A stretch of DNA of 64,000 nucleotides from Dyella monticola (GTDB lineage Bacteria > Pseudomonadota > Gammaproteobacteria > Xanthomonadales > Rhodanobacteraceae). Below are positions 9,353 through 18,022 of the stretch, piece by piece. Where the stretch lies: positions 62,001-126,000 of the forward strand of contig NZ_QRBE01000007.1 in NCBI RefSeq assembly GCF_003363155.1. Direction: 5' to 3'. Numbering within the stretch: the stretch's first letter is position 1; each line of letters starts with the position of its first letter. A program made the translations under genes and the position numbers. The notes below the pieces were generated by a model. The model saw only the letters and a list, made by a program, of their open reading frames with translations. It did not search any database and was not told where the DNA came from.

Positions 9353-9703
9353 ATGACGACTGTTCTGCTCGTTGACGACAATCGGGATGTGCTCGAGGTG
9401 ACCGCGTTCATGCTTGAGGATGCTGGCTACGAAGTGGTAGCTGCCAACAGTTCCGAACAAGCCATGCAAGTGGCTTCGCTGCGCCCTGATATCGGTGTGG
9501 TCGTGACCGACCTCAACCTCAGGCAGGGCATGAGTGGCGTGGAGATGGGCATGGCCATGCACGAGGAGGGTCTCAAGTGCCCGATGATCGTGATGTCCGG
9601 CGATAGCGAGCCTCCGGAAGAGGGGTGGCAGTCATGGATGAAATATCTAGCCAAACCGTTTGACCGCAAGACTCTGCTGGCGGCCATTACGGAGCACGCA
9701 TAA
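9353..9703 (+). CDS. Stand-alone response regulator receiver protein
   Basis: Receiver domain of 116 residues with the full active-site set: D8/D9 (LLVDDN), phospho-acceptor D53 (VVTDLN) and K101 (YLAKPFD). No output domain. It lies 116 bp upstream of a CHASE3 hybrid histidine kinase on the same strand, so it is the natural candidate to take phosphate from that kinase or its receiver. The gene at 4275-4658 encodes a similar lone receiver. Confidence 0.85.
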   Translation: MTTVLLVDDNRDVLEVTAFMLEDAGYEVVAANSSEQAMQVASLRPDIGVVVTDLNLRQGMSGVEMGMAMHEEGLKCPMIVMSGDSEPPEEGWQSWMKYLAKPFDRKTLLAAITEHA

Positions 9704-9819
9704 ACCTGGCTGCATTGGCGAGATTAGGTGTCATCGCTCTTGCAAAAGATGATGGTCTGATCATCGGGAGCGCGCGCGCAAGGATGGCCCTGCCGCCCGA
9801 CTGAAGTCGGAGCAAGGCA

Positions 9820-11679
9820 ATGGAACACGAATCGGCGCGGGTGCGCATTCGGCTCGGGCTTATCGGCGGCTTCGTGCTGCTGCTGTGCGTGTGCGCATTG
9901 GTGATATTCGCCGCCATCGCCAGCATGGGGGCCGATCGTCTGGTGCAACATTCCATGCTCGTGCGGCAGACGCTCGAGCAACTTCTGGGCACCGTGCAGG
10001 CAGCCGAGGGGGGGCAGCGCGGCTATCTGCTCACCGGCGACACCAGCTATCTCGAACCTTTTTCCCAGGCCAAGGCCAGGTTGCCTGTGCTGGAAGGTCA
10101 GCTGCGCCAGCTCACTGAGCAAAGCGCGGCCCATCAACAACAGCTGGATGGGCTCTATCCGCTCATCGCGGCGAAAATGGATGAACTGTCCAGCGGTATC
10201 AAGGAACGCCAACTCGGCCATAACGGCGCGTCCATGTTGCTGGCGCGGACAGAGCTCGGGCGCCATCTGATGGGACGCATCAGGGATCTGGCATCCGATT
10301 TTGACCACGCCGAATTGGACATGTTGTCCGAGCGGACGTCCATTGCGGTGTTGCATCGTGAATTTCTCACGAGCGCAGCGGTGGTGCTGACGCTTCTCAC
10401 CGGTACGCTGGGGCTTGTGATCGTGCTCAAGGCACGTCGCTACGCCAATGATATGCGCGACAAAAACAAAGTGTTGCTGGAGGAGATCGATCATCGCGAG
10501 CAGGCTGAACTGCAGTTGCGGCAAGCCCAGAAAATGGAGGCGCTCGGGCAGTTGACCGGCGGTGTGGCGCACGACTTCAACAATATGCTGGCCATTATCA
10601 TCGGCAATCTGGAAATGGTGATCAGGCGACTGCCCGAAAGTGATATGCGTTGCCGCAGGCTGGCAGCAAACGCACTGACCGGTGCAGAGCGCGCGGCGGA
10701 GCTCACCAAGCGCCTGCTTGCCTTTTCGCGCCAGCAGCCTCTGCAACCGAAACCCACCGACATCAAACGCTGCGTGAAAGACATCGCAAACATGCTGCGG
10801 CGCTCGCTTGGTGAAAACATCAGCATTGAAACCGTGCACGATGGGTCTTTGTGGAAGGCGTTTGTCGATCGGCCGCAATTGGAAAGCGTGCTGCTCAACC
10901 TTGCCGTAAACGCGCGCGACGCCATGAGCGGCGAAGGCAGACTTATCATCGAAACCGCCAATGCTTGTTTGGACCGTAGCTATACCGAGATACACAGCGA
11001 TGTCACGCCCGGGCAATACGTAATGATCGCCGTGACCGATACCGGCTGTGGCATGCCACCGGACGTGGTGAGCCGCGCGTTCGATCCGTTCTTCACCACC
11101 AAGGAGGTTGGACAGGGGACGGGGCTGGGGCTCAGCCAGGTGCACGGTTTTGCCAGGCAGTCGCATGGGCACGTGAAGATTTATAGCGAAACCGGAGTAG
11201 GCACCACGGTAAAACTGTATGTGCCTAGGGATATCTCCCAAGAGGAGGAAGATTCCCTGGCGCTTTCGATCATGGATGCCTCGCATGTCGAGCATCGAAA
11301 GGTATTAGTGGTGGAAGACGATGCAGACGTGCGCGACTTCGTTGTCACGGCGCTGCAGGAGCTGGGTTACGAAGCGATTGCAGCGGACAGCGCGGAAACC
11401 GCGCGTGCCCTGCTTGCCGAGGATCGGAACATCAGCGTGATGCTTACGGACGTGGTCATGCCAGGCGGCAACGGAAGGCAGTTGTACGACGATATTCGCG
11501 ACGTTCGCCCGGATGTGATCGTGCTGTTCATGACCGGCTATTCACGCAACGCCATCGTGCACAACGGCGTATTGGATGAGGGCGTCAGGCTTATCAGCAA
11601 ACCGTTCACCGTGGATGAGCTCTCGCGCGAGCTGCACGCAGCGATTGTCGCCGAGACGCCGACCGGTCCACTCTATTAG
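9820..11679 (+). CDS. CHASE3-domain hybrid sensor histidine kinase
   Basis: Membrane sensor kinase of 619 residues. TM1 (about 12-34) leads into a periplasmic CHASE3 domain (EGGQRGYLLTGD signature). TM2 lies at about 188-207, followed by a short coiled coil (EQAELQLRQAQKMEALGQ). The HisKA domain has phospho-acceptor H251 in GGVAHDFNN. HATPase motifs (NLAVNARDAM, VTDTGCGMP, GTGLGLSQVHGF) follow. The C-terminal receiver has D544 in LTDVVMPGG. The ligand is unknown. The lone receiver 116 bp upstream is a likely partner. Confidence 0.9.
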   Translation: MEHESARVRIRLGLIGGFVLLLCVCALVIFAAIASMGADRLVQHSMLVRQTLEQLLGTVQAAEGGQRGYLLTGDTSYLEPFSQAKARLPVLEGQLRQLTEQSAAHQQQLDGLYPLIAAKMDELSSGIKERQLGHNGASMLLARTELGRHLMGRIRDLASDFDHAELDMLSERTSIAVLHREFLTSAAVVLTLLTGTLGLVIVLKARRYANDMRDKNKVLLEEIDHREQAELQLRQAQKMEALGQLTGGVAHDFNNMLAIIIGNLEMVIRRLPESDMRCRRLAANALTGAERAAELTKRLLAFSRQQPLQPKPTDIKRCVKDIANMLRRSLGENISIETVHDGSLWKAFVDRPQLESVLLNLAVNARDAMSGEGRLIIETANACLDRSYTEIHSDVTPGQYVMIAVTDTGCGMPPDVVSRAFDPFFTTKEVGQGTGLGLSQVHGFARQSHGHVKIYSETGVGTTVKLYVPRDISQEEEDSLALSIMDASHVEHRKVLVVEDDADVRDFVVTALQELGYEAIAADSAETARALLAEDRNISVMLTDVVMPGGNGRQLYDDIRDVRPDVIVLFMTGYSRNAIVHNGVLDEGVRLISKPFTVDELSRELHAAIVAETPTGPLY

Positions 11680-11787
11680 CCACTCGACATCGGGTATCGG
11701 CGTGGCGCGGCGCCAAGTTGAACGCCCTCACGTCTCCGTGACCCGGGCCTCACATTTACCGAAAAATAATCGAACCCTCATAACGAG

Positions 11788-12156
11788 ATGGGCATGGTCA
11801 TGAATGCACGAACGATAGCAAGTGTTGCGGCGCTCGGATGGCTAATGACATCGGGCATCGGTGTTGCCGCGGCGCAAGAGGCGAGTCCAAGCGCTCCCAG
11901 TGCACCCAGCGTCGGCCAACCTCATGAAGTGTGCCGGCGCGTCAAGGTACAAAATCTCTCGGCCGGAAGTCCGCAAATGGGAAGCACGGAGGCGAGTACG
12001 ACGGCTGCCGGTAGTGGATATACCGCCGGCACGAGCAACTCGCTTGCGACCTCCAACGGTGCGGCCCGAAGCTACGCTGGCAGCACTACCCAGGAGAACT
12101 ATGGCGCCAGCACCGGCTACCATTACGAAGAGCGGTGCTATACACAGCAGCAATAA
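11788..12156 (+). CDS. Secreted Ser/Thr/Gly-rich hypothetical protein
   Basis: A 122-residue protein with a Sec-type signal peptide (NARTIASVAALGWLMTSGIG, cleavage near AAAQE). Its mature part is rich in Ser, Thr, Gly and Ala, ends in YHYEERCYTQQQ and has two Cys, one near each end. Three in-frame ATGs (11788, 11794, 11800) compete and none has a clear ribosome site. The signal peptide fits best from the third. No family recognised. Confidence 0.55.
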   Translation: MGMVMNARTIASVAALGWLMTSGIGVAAAQEASPSAPSAPSVGQPHEVCRRVKVQNLSAGSPQMGSTEASTTAAGSGYTAGTSNSLATSNGAARSYAGSTTQENYGASTGYHYEERCYTQQQ

Positions 12157-12174
12157 TGCCTGTGTAATACGGCG

Positions 12175-13080
12175 CTATGGCAACGGATGGCCGCCCGTCA
12201 CGCCAAACACTTCGGCCGTCACGTAGCTCGATTCCTGCGTCGCCAGAAACACGTAGATGGACGCCAGTTCGGCAGGTTGCCCCGGGCGGCCGAGTGGAAC
12301 GTTCTTGCCGAACTCCTTTATCTTTTCCTGCGGCTGTCCGCCGGAAGGCTGCAGCGGTGTCCAGATCGGTCCAGGTGCCACGGCGTTGACGCGTATACCG
12401 CGATCGGCCAGCTGCTTGGCGAGCACCTTGGTCAGGCCGACGATGGCTGATTTGGTGGGTGCGTAATCGCCCAGGATAGGTGATTGATCGTACGCCTGGA
12501 TCGAGGCGGTATTGATGATCGTGGCGCCGCGTGGAAGATGCGGCACGGCAGCTTTGCAGATCCAGAATAATGCATAGACATTGGTCTTGAACGTCTGGTC
12601 GAACTGTTCCGTGGTGATATCCAGGATGGTTTCCTGATAGGCCTGCTTGCCGGCCACATTCACCACGATGTCCAGGCCATCCATGTTTTTTACGGCGCTA
12701 TCCACCAGTTGTTTGCAGAACGCTTCGTCTTTGATGTCGCCGGGCACCGTATGCACCTGTACACCGCTATCGCGCACCAACTCGACGACCTCCCTGGCAT
12801 CGGCTTCCTCTTCTGGAAGATAGTTCAACGTGAGGTCCGCGCCTTCCCGTGCGAAAGCAATCGCCACAGCGCGGCCAATCCCTGAGTCGGCGCCGGTGAT
12901 GAGCGCCTTGCGGCCTTTTAGCCGTCCAAAGCCGACGTAACTGTCCTCGCCGTGGTCGGGGCGTGGCCTCATGTCTTTGGCGAGCCCCGGGGCCTTTTGC
13001 GGCTGTTCTTCGAATGGCGGGCGCGGATACTGGGTGGTGGGGTCACGCATGCTGTACTGGTTGGTGGAACTCATGGGCAT
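12175..13080 (-). CDS. SDR family oxidoreductase (YghA/general-stress type, cytoplasmic)
   Basis: NAD(P)-dependent short-chain dehydrogenase of 301 residues. A ~45-residue N-terminal extension (YPRPPFEEQPQKAPGL, PDHGEDSYVG) typical of the YghA/YhdG group precedes the Rossmann motif TGADSGIGRA. Catalytic residues are visible: NTAS and YAPTK. The chain ends in GGHPLP. No export signal. The protein encoded at 27531-28556 is a clear paralogue sharing the extension but carrying a Tat signal. The gene is convergent with the secreted protein gene at 11788 and divergent from the lipoprotein at 13203. Substrate unknown. Confidence 0.9.
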   Translation of the reverse strand: MPMSSTNQYSMRDPTTQYPRPPFEEQPQKAPGLAKDMRPRPDHGEDSYVGFGRLKGRKALITGADSGIGRAVAIAFAREGADLTLNYLPEEEADAREVVELVRDSGVQVHTVPGDIKDEAFCKQLVDSAVKNMDGLDIVVNVAGKQAYQETILDITTEQFDQTFKTNVYALFWICKAAVPHLPRGATIINTASIQAYDQSPILGDYAPTKSAIVGLTKVLAKQLADRGIRVNAVAPGPIWTPLQPSGGQPQEKIKEFGKNVPLGRPGQPAELASIYVFLATQESSYVTAEVFGVTGGHPLP

Positions 13081-13202
13081 CTCCGGGACATCAGGGTGCC
13101 ATGGTTACGCCGCCCGCCGTCGAAAGAAGGTGTGTTTTACAGGTACGTACCGTTGACCTTATCCATGCGCTTTTTTCAGGTTGCGCGTGGCACGGTGCAG
13201 CT

Positions 13203-13451
13203 ATGAAAACGCTCGCACGTTTATCGCCATCGTCCAGTAGAAGCAGGGTTGCCACTGCGCTGCTATGCATGAGCATGCTTGCCGTCGGCGCGTGTCACGA
13301 CAGAAACCCCACAGTGCAGCAGCCTTTTGGCCCGAGCGTGCCCTCAACCTCGCCCACGTCGACTACGCCACGCCAGCCTGCTCCTAACCAAAGCGTCATC
13401 AGCCCTGCCAAGCCCGCGACCGCTTCTGTACCGGCCGGATCGCACTTATGA
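13203..13451 (+). CDS. Small Pro/Ser/Thr-rich lipoprotein
   Basis: An 82-residue predicted lipoprotein with a signal peptide ending in SMLAVGAC (Cys31). The disordered mature chain is rich in Pro, Ser and Thr. The in-frame region upstream of 13203 overlaps the divergent SDR gene and is not protein-like. Its stop overlaps the next start by four bases (ATGA), so the two are probably translated together. Confidence 0.6.
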   Translation: MKTLARLSPSSSRSRVATALLCMSMLAVGACHDRNPTVQQPFGPSVPSTSPTSTTPRQPAPNQSVISPAKPATASVPAGSHL

Positions 13452-13642
13452 ATCAGATCACCAATAAATATCTGGCCGATCGCGCATCGCCCTGCGATGA
13501 ATGTCGCGACCGGGGCAGCTTGGTCGTCAGCAGCGACCCCGCATTGCTGGCAACGCTGCACTGGATGGCAGACGATCACTTTGTCGGACCGAAGCTGGAA
13601 TCGACATTGAGCGAGTTATTGCACGACACGGAAATGATCTGA
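13448..13642 (+). CDS. Small hypothetical protein with a CxxC motif
   Basis: A 64-residue protein whose ATG overlaps the preceding lipoprotein stop by four bases. Residues 16-19 form CDEC. The remainder is acidic and probably helical (LESTLSELLHDTEMI). No family recognised. Coupling to the lipoprotein gene is the main reason to believe it. Confidence 0.5.
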   Translation: MNQITNKYLADRASPCDECRDRGSLVVSSDPALLATLHWMADDHFVGPKLESTLSELLHDTEMI

Positions 13643-13760
13643 CGCGCGATGCATGGCGCATGCGTGCAGGCACGTGACTTGGTGCGTTCACGGCCGGATC
13701 ACGCATGCTTGAGGCTTCCTTGCGTAGCGTCGCGATGTTTCCCCGCAAAGAGACTTGCCC

Positions 13761-14255
13761 ATGAAGAAGCGCGTAGTGTTCAGCGTAAACGACATGGCTG
13801 GCGCACGCGCCGCCATGGATCGCGCACGTGTCGCCGGTATCGCCGATGAGGATATTTCGCTAGTCGCACGCTCCGACAAGTCGGACATGGTGCCGGACGA
13901 ACGCAAGATCGTCGAAGGCGATTTCTACCCGGCCGCCGCCAAAGGCGCCGCGGGTGGCGCAGTGGTCGGCCTGATCGCCGGTCTGGTGGCGGTGGCCATT
14001 CCACCGCTTGGAATCACGGTTGCCGGTGCATTTGCGATGGCTGCGGGCGGCGGCGTGCTGGGCGCGTGGTCCACGGCGCTGGCGGGCTCCGCCGTGGATG
14101 ATCCGGTACGGCGTCAATTCGAAGACGAAGTGGAAGCAGGACGCATCCTGGTGGTGATCGATGCGCCGGCAGAGAACGTCGCCACCGCGCGTAGCGCCAT
14201 AGCGGCAAGCGGGGCGCGGCCGTTGCCGTTCGAAAAGCCGACGGCTTTGACCTAA
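13761..14255 (+). CDS. DUF1269-like protein with a glycine-rich membrane segment
   Basis: A 164-residue protein. An N-terminal ferredoxin-like part (VFSVNDMAGARAAMDRARVAGI) resembles general-stress 17M/YflT and DUF1269 proteins. A long Gly/Ala-rich hydrophobic stretch follows (about 55-105), then an EDEVEAGRILVVIDAP segment. An in-frame TTG at 13755 is possible, but the ATG at 13761 is preferred. Function unknown; such proteins often sit in stress clusters. Confidence 0.65.
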   Translation: MKKRVVFSVNDMAGARAAMDRARVAGIADEDISLVARSDKSDMVPDERKIVEGDFYPAAAKGAAGGAVVGLIAGLVAVAIPPLGITVAGAFAMAAGGGVLGAWSTALAGSAVDDPVRRQFEDEVEAGRILVVIDAPAENVATARSAIAASGARPLPFEKPTALT

Positions 14256-14396
14256 CAGATCACTGCATGTGCGACCGCTCATCGCGCTGGGCGAACGGCG
14301 CCTGATCGATGAATCGGTCGCCCTCGACATTATCGCGGCGAAACGGCGACCGCCTATTCACTTTTGCGGCGATACGGTCCGGCGGTGGAGCGCAAC

Positions 14397-15083
14397 GTGA
14401 GCGCACCAGGAGCATCACGCCACTCTCCGGCAACCATGGGCCAGATCTTTCCACCAAGTTTTGGGCTGTACGCAAAGCTGACTCTGCTTGGCGCGTTGCT
14501 GGTGGTTGTGGGCGCGTGCCTGGCGTGGCGGGGCGCAGTGACCGATCCGCATCGTTTGGATGAACCTGTGAGCCAGCCCGTGCCCTTCAGTCACAAACAT
14601 CACGTGGACGATGACGGTATCGATTGCCGCTTTTGCCACAGCAGCGTGGAGACGTCTTCGTTCGCCGGGATTCCGCCGATTTCCACCTGCATGACCTGCC
14701 ATTCTCAATTGTTTACCGACGCACCCGTACTCAAGCCATTGATAGACAGCTGGAAGACAGGCGTGCCATTGCGATGGAACCGCGTCTATCAGTTGCCCGA
14801 TTTCGTCTACTTCAATCACAGCATCCACATCGCCAAGGGTGTGGGTTGCGTGTCGTGCCATGGTCGTATCGATCGGATGCCGCTGACGCGCCGGGTGGTG
14901 TCGCTATCGATGGATTGGTGTGTGAACTGCCATCGCGATCCGCAGAAATTTCTGCGTCCGCGCGAGGAGGTATTCGACCTGGCATGGCAGCCCAAGGATC
15001 AACAGACCCTCGGGGACAAGCTGGTGCGCGAGTACGGTATCGATACGCGACGCATGACGGACTGTTCGCTATGCCACCGGTAG
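14397..15083 (+). CDS. actA: Alternative Complex III subunit A, pentaheme cytochrome c
   Basis: Membrane-anchored multiheme c-type cytochrome that takes electrons from quinol oxidation in Alternative Complex III. Five CxxCH sites are visible: CRFCH, CMTCH, CVSCH, CVNCH and CSLCH. An N-terminal membrane helix (LYAKLTLLGALLVVVGACLA) precedes the periplasmic domain. I chose GTG 14397 because GGAG sits six bases before it; ATGs at 14364 and 14436 are alternatives. First gene of the act-sco-cox run and overlapping actB by 13 bp. Confidence 0.9.
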   Translation: MSAPGASRHSPATMGQIFPPSFGLYAKLTLLGALLVVVGACLAWRGAVTDPHRLDEPVSQPVPFSHKHHVDDDGIDCRFCHSSVETSSFAGIPPISTCMTCHSQLFTDAPVLKPLIDSWKTGVPLRWNRVYQLPDFVYFNHSIHIAKGVGCVSCHGRIDRMPLTRRVVSLSMDWCVNCHRDPQKFLRPREEVFDLAWQPKDQQTLGDKLVREYGIDTRRMTDCSLCHR

Positions 15084-18022
15084 CGGCCGAACGTATCGCC
15101 GCGCTTGCGCAACGCCGGCTTGCGGGTGCGAAAGGCCAGCGCTTTTGGCGCGCACTGGAAGAGCTTGCCGACGATGCCGAATTCAAGCGCGAGCTCGCGC
15201 ACGCGTTGCCGCAATTTTCCGCGTTCGCGGCGATGGACCGGCGGCGGTTCCTGCAGTTGCTCGGCGCGTCGCTTGCGTTCGGTGGGTTGGCGGCGTGCAG
15301 TGGCCCATCGTCGGAGCAGATCGTTCCATGGGTCACGCAGCCGCCCGGCGTTACGCCGGACGTACCGCAGTTCTACGCCACGTCGCTCGCCTATGCGGGG
15401 GATGTGCTGGGCGTACTGGTGGAAAGCCGCATGGGACGTCCCACCAAGATCGAGGGTAATCCCTTGCACCCGGCCAGCCTTGGTGCAACCGGGCCTTCGC
15501 CGCAGGCTGCGGTGCTGGAACTGTGGGATCCGGATCGCTCGCAGGTGCCCCTCTATCGCGGCAACGCCACGACGTGGGATGCGTTTGCTACCGACATTCG
15601 CACATGGTTCGCATCGTTTTCCCACGACGGAAGCGGCTTGCATGTGCTGAGTGATCGCATCGTTTCACCGACGCTTCGCCTGCAGCGTGACCACTGGTTG
15701 GCACGCTTTCCCGGCTCGCGCTGGTACGAGTACGCCCCCGTCGCGCACGACAACGCCGAGCAAGGTGCGAGCCTGGCGTTTGGAGCCGCGCTCGCGCCGC
15801 GTTATCACTTCGATCGCGCCGACGTGATCGTTTCCCTGGAAGCGGATTTTCTGGGAACCATGCCGGGTCGCGTCGCGTATGCGCGTGCGTTTGCAGAGCG
15901 GCGCAAGCCGCCGCCTGGTTCACCGGGTATGAACCGCTTGTACGTGGTGGAGGCGACCCCATCGCTCACCGGCACGATGGCTGATCATCAATGGGTGCTG
16001 GCCTCTTCCGCCATCGCCTGCTTTGCACTTGAGCTTGCGCGCACCGTGGGCGTCGATGTAGCACCACGTACCAGCGCGACGCTGGAGGTGTTCGCCAAAC
16101 GGTTACAGGTGTTGCAGTCCGATCTGCTCGCGCACGCGGGGAAATGCCTGGTTCTGGCCGGCGATTCGCAGCCGCCGCAGGTTCACGCGCTGGCGCACTT
16201 GCTCAACGAAAAACTGGGCAACGTGGGGCGCACGGTCGATTACGTGGCCTATCCCGACGCCGTCGACAAACGCCATACGCTGGGCGAGCTCGCTCACGCG
16301 ATCGACGCGGGACATGTGCAACGCCTGCTCGTGCTTGACTGCAACGTGGCTTACAACGCGCCAGCGGATCTGTCGTTTGGCGAACGGCTCAAGCGTGTTC
16401 CCAACCTCATTCATTGGGGACTGTATGTGGACGAAACCGCGCAGCTCGCAGCATGGCATCTACCGGCGAGCCATGCGCTCGAAAGTTGGTCGGACGTGGA
16501 AACGTCCAGCGGTGTCGCCAGCATCGTGCAGCCGCTGATCGATCCGTTGTATCAGGGGCGCTCCATGCATGAGCTGCTGGCGCTGCTGATGGGCGAGCCG
16601 GTACGCAATGGCCTGGCCGTCGTGCAGCACTACTGGCGAACACAGCAGCCCGCGATGTCATGGCAGGAAAGCCTGCGCAATGGAGTCATCGCGGGCACGG
16701 GCAACTCCCTCGTGCACGCCCAGAGCCGCGCAGACGCACTGAAGGAATGGTCGCCGCCAGCGTCCTCGCCTGACGCGCTTGAATTGCTGTTTCGGCCTGA
16801 TCCCACCGTGTGGGATGGGCGCTACGCCAATAATGGCTGGTTGCAGGAGCTGCCCAAGCCGCTGACCCAGCTCACCTGGAGCAATGCGGCGCTGGTCAGC
16901 CCGCAGCTGGCCAAGGAATACGCGCTTTCCAATGGGGAGGTGATCACGCTCGAATGCGAGGGACGAAGCGTCCAGGCGCCGGTGTGGATCACACCCGGGC
17001 AGGCTGCGCGCAGCATCACCGTGCACATGGGGTATGGACGGACGCACGCCGGACGTGTGGGCGACCAGCTTGGCTTCAACGCATTCGCGCTGCGCACATG
17101 GTCACAACCGTGGCTGATGCAAGGCGTGATGGTGCAAAAGACCGGTCGATCGGTGGAGCTTGCAAGCACGCAGATGCATTTGCGCATGGAAGACCGCGAG
17201 CCGGTGCGAAGCCTTACGCTGGTGCAGTTGATGGCCGATCCCCGCGCCGCGGAAGAGGGCGACAAAACGCCACCCACGCTCTATGCCGAGCAGCCGCAGG
17301 GTGACTATTCGTGGGGTATGACGGTCGATCTCAATGCGTGTATCGGTTGCAAAGGCTGCACGATCGCCTGCCAGGCAGAAAACAATATCCCGGTGGTCGG
17401 CGCCGATCAGGTGCTGCGCGAGCGCGAGATGCACTGGATACGGGTGGATCGCTATTACTCCGGCGCGCCCGAACACCCTGTCACACGTCATCAGCCCGTG
17501 CCATGCATGCACTGTGAGCACGCGCCCTGCGAACTGGTTTGCCCGGTCGGCGCGACGGTGCACGATTCGGAAGGCTTGAATGTGCAGGTCTACAACCGCT
17601 GCATCGGTACGCGCTTTTGTTCCAACAACTGCCCTTACAAGGTGCGGCGATTCAACTTCCTGCAGTTCAGCGATCTCACCGCGGAAACGCTGAAGGCACA
17701 ACGCAACCCCGACGTTACCGTGCGTAATCGCGGTGTAATGGAAAAATGCACGTATTGCATCCAGCGCATCGAAAGCGCGCACATCAATGCCGATCGCGAA
17801 CAGCGTGCCATTGCCGATGGCGAGATCGTTACCGCGTGCCAGGCAGCCTGTCCCACGCAAGCCATCACCTTCGGCAACCTGCGCGACGAGCACAGTGCAG
17901 TGAGCCGCATCAAAGCGTCGCCACGCAATTACGATCTGCTGGAGGAGCTCAATACACGCCCGCACACCAGCTATCTGGCGCATCTTCGTAATCCACACCC
18001 CGATCTGGAGGACGAGGCATGA
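15071..18022 (+). CDS. actB: Alternative Complex III subunit B, MoPterin-like plus Fe-S protein
   Basis: A 983-residue periplasmic subunit. A Tat-type segment MDRRRFLQLLGASLAFGG begins about 55 residues in, followed by AACSG. A molybdopterin-oxidoreductase-like domain fills residues about 80-740; ActB proteins lack the cofactor. The C-terminus carries four-cluster ferredoxin motifs: CIGCKGCTIAC, CMHCEHAPCELVCP, CIGTRFCSNNCP, and CTYC with CQAACPTQ. It relays electrons from the membrane subunits toward ActA/ActE. The frame is open farther upstream over actA, but ATG 15071 gives the real protein. Confidence 0.92.
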   Translation: MPPVAAERIAALAQRRLAGAKGQRFWRALEELADDAEFKRELAHALPQFSAFAAMDRRRFLQLLGASLAFGGLAACSGPSSEQIVPWVTQPPGVTPDVPQFYATSLAYAGDVLGVLVESRMGRPTKIEGNPLHPASLGATGPSPQAAVLELWDPDRSQVPLYRGNATTWDAFATDIRTWFASFSHDGSGLHVLSDRIVSPTLRLQRDHWLARFPGSRWYEYAPVAHDNAEQGASLAFGAALAPRYHFDRADVIVSLEADFLGTMPGRVAYARAFAERRKPPPGSPGMNRLYVVEATPSLTGTMADHQWVLASSAIACFALELARTVGVDVAPRTSATLEVFAKRLQVLQSDLLAHAGKCLVLAGDSQPPQVHALAHLLNEKLGNVGRTVDYVAYPDAVDKRHTLGELAHAIDAGHVQRLLVLDCNVAYNAPADLSFGERLKRVPNLIHWGLYVDETAQLAAWHLPASHALESWSDVETSSGVASIVQPLIDPLYQGRSMHELLALLMGEPVRNGLAVVQHYWRTQQPAMSWQESLRNGVIAGTGNSLVHAQSRADALKEWSPPASSPDALELLFRPDPTVWDGRYANNGWLQELPKPLTQLTWSNAALVSPQLAKEYALSNGEVITLECEGRSVQAPVWITPGQAARSITVHMGYGRTHAGRVGDQLGFNAFALRTWSQPWLMQGVMVQKTGRSVELASTQMHLRMEDREPVRSLTLVQLMADPRAAEEGDKTPPTLYAEQPQGDYSWGMTVDLNACIGCKGCTIACQAENNIPVVGADQVLREREMHWIRVDRYYSGAPEHPVTRHQPVPCMHCEHAPCELVCPVGATVHDSEGLNVQVYNRCIGTRFCSNNCPYKVRRFNFLQFSDLTAETLKAQRNPDVTVRNRGVMEKCTYCIQRIESAHINADREQRAIADGEIVTACQAACPTQAITFGNLRDEHSAVSRIKASPRNYDLLEELNTRPHTSYLAHLRNPHPDLEDEA

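Noticed and set aside
9724-11295. Minus-strand open frame of 523 codons under the hybrid kinase
   Set aside because: It is an antisense shadow of the well-supported kinase gene; the translation is rich in His/Arg/Gln with no domain.
14624-15070. Upstream extension of the actB frame
   Set aside because: It overlaps actA out of frame and has no ActB similarity; the real protein begins at 15071.
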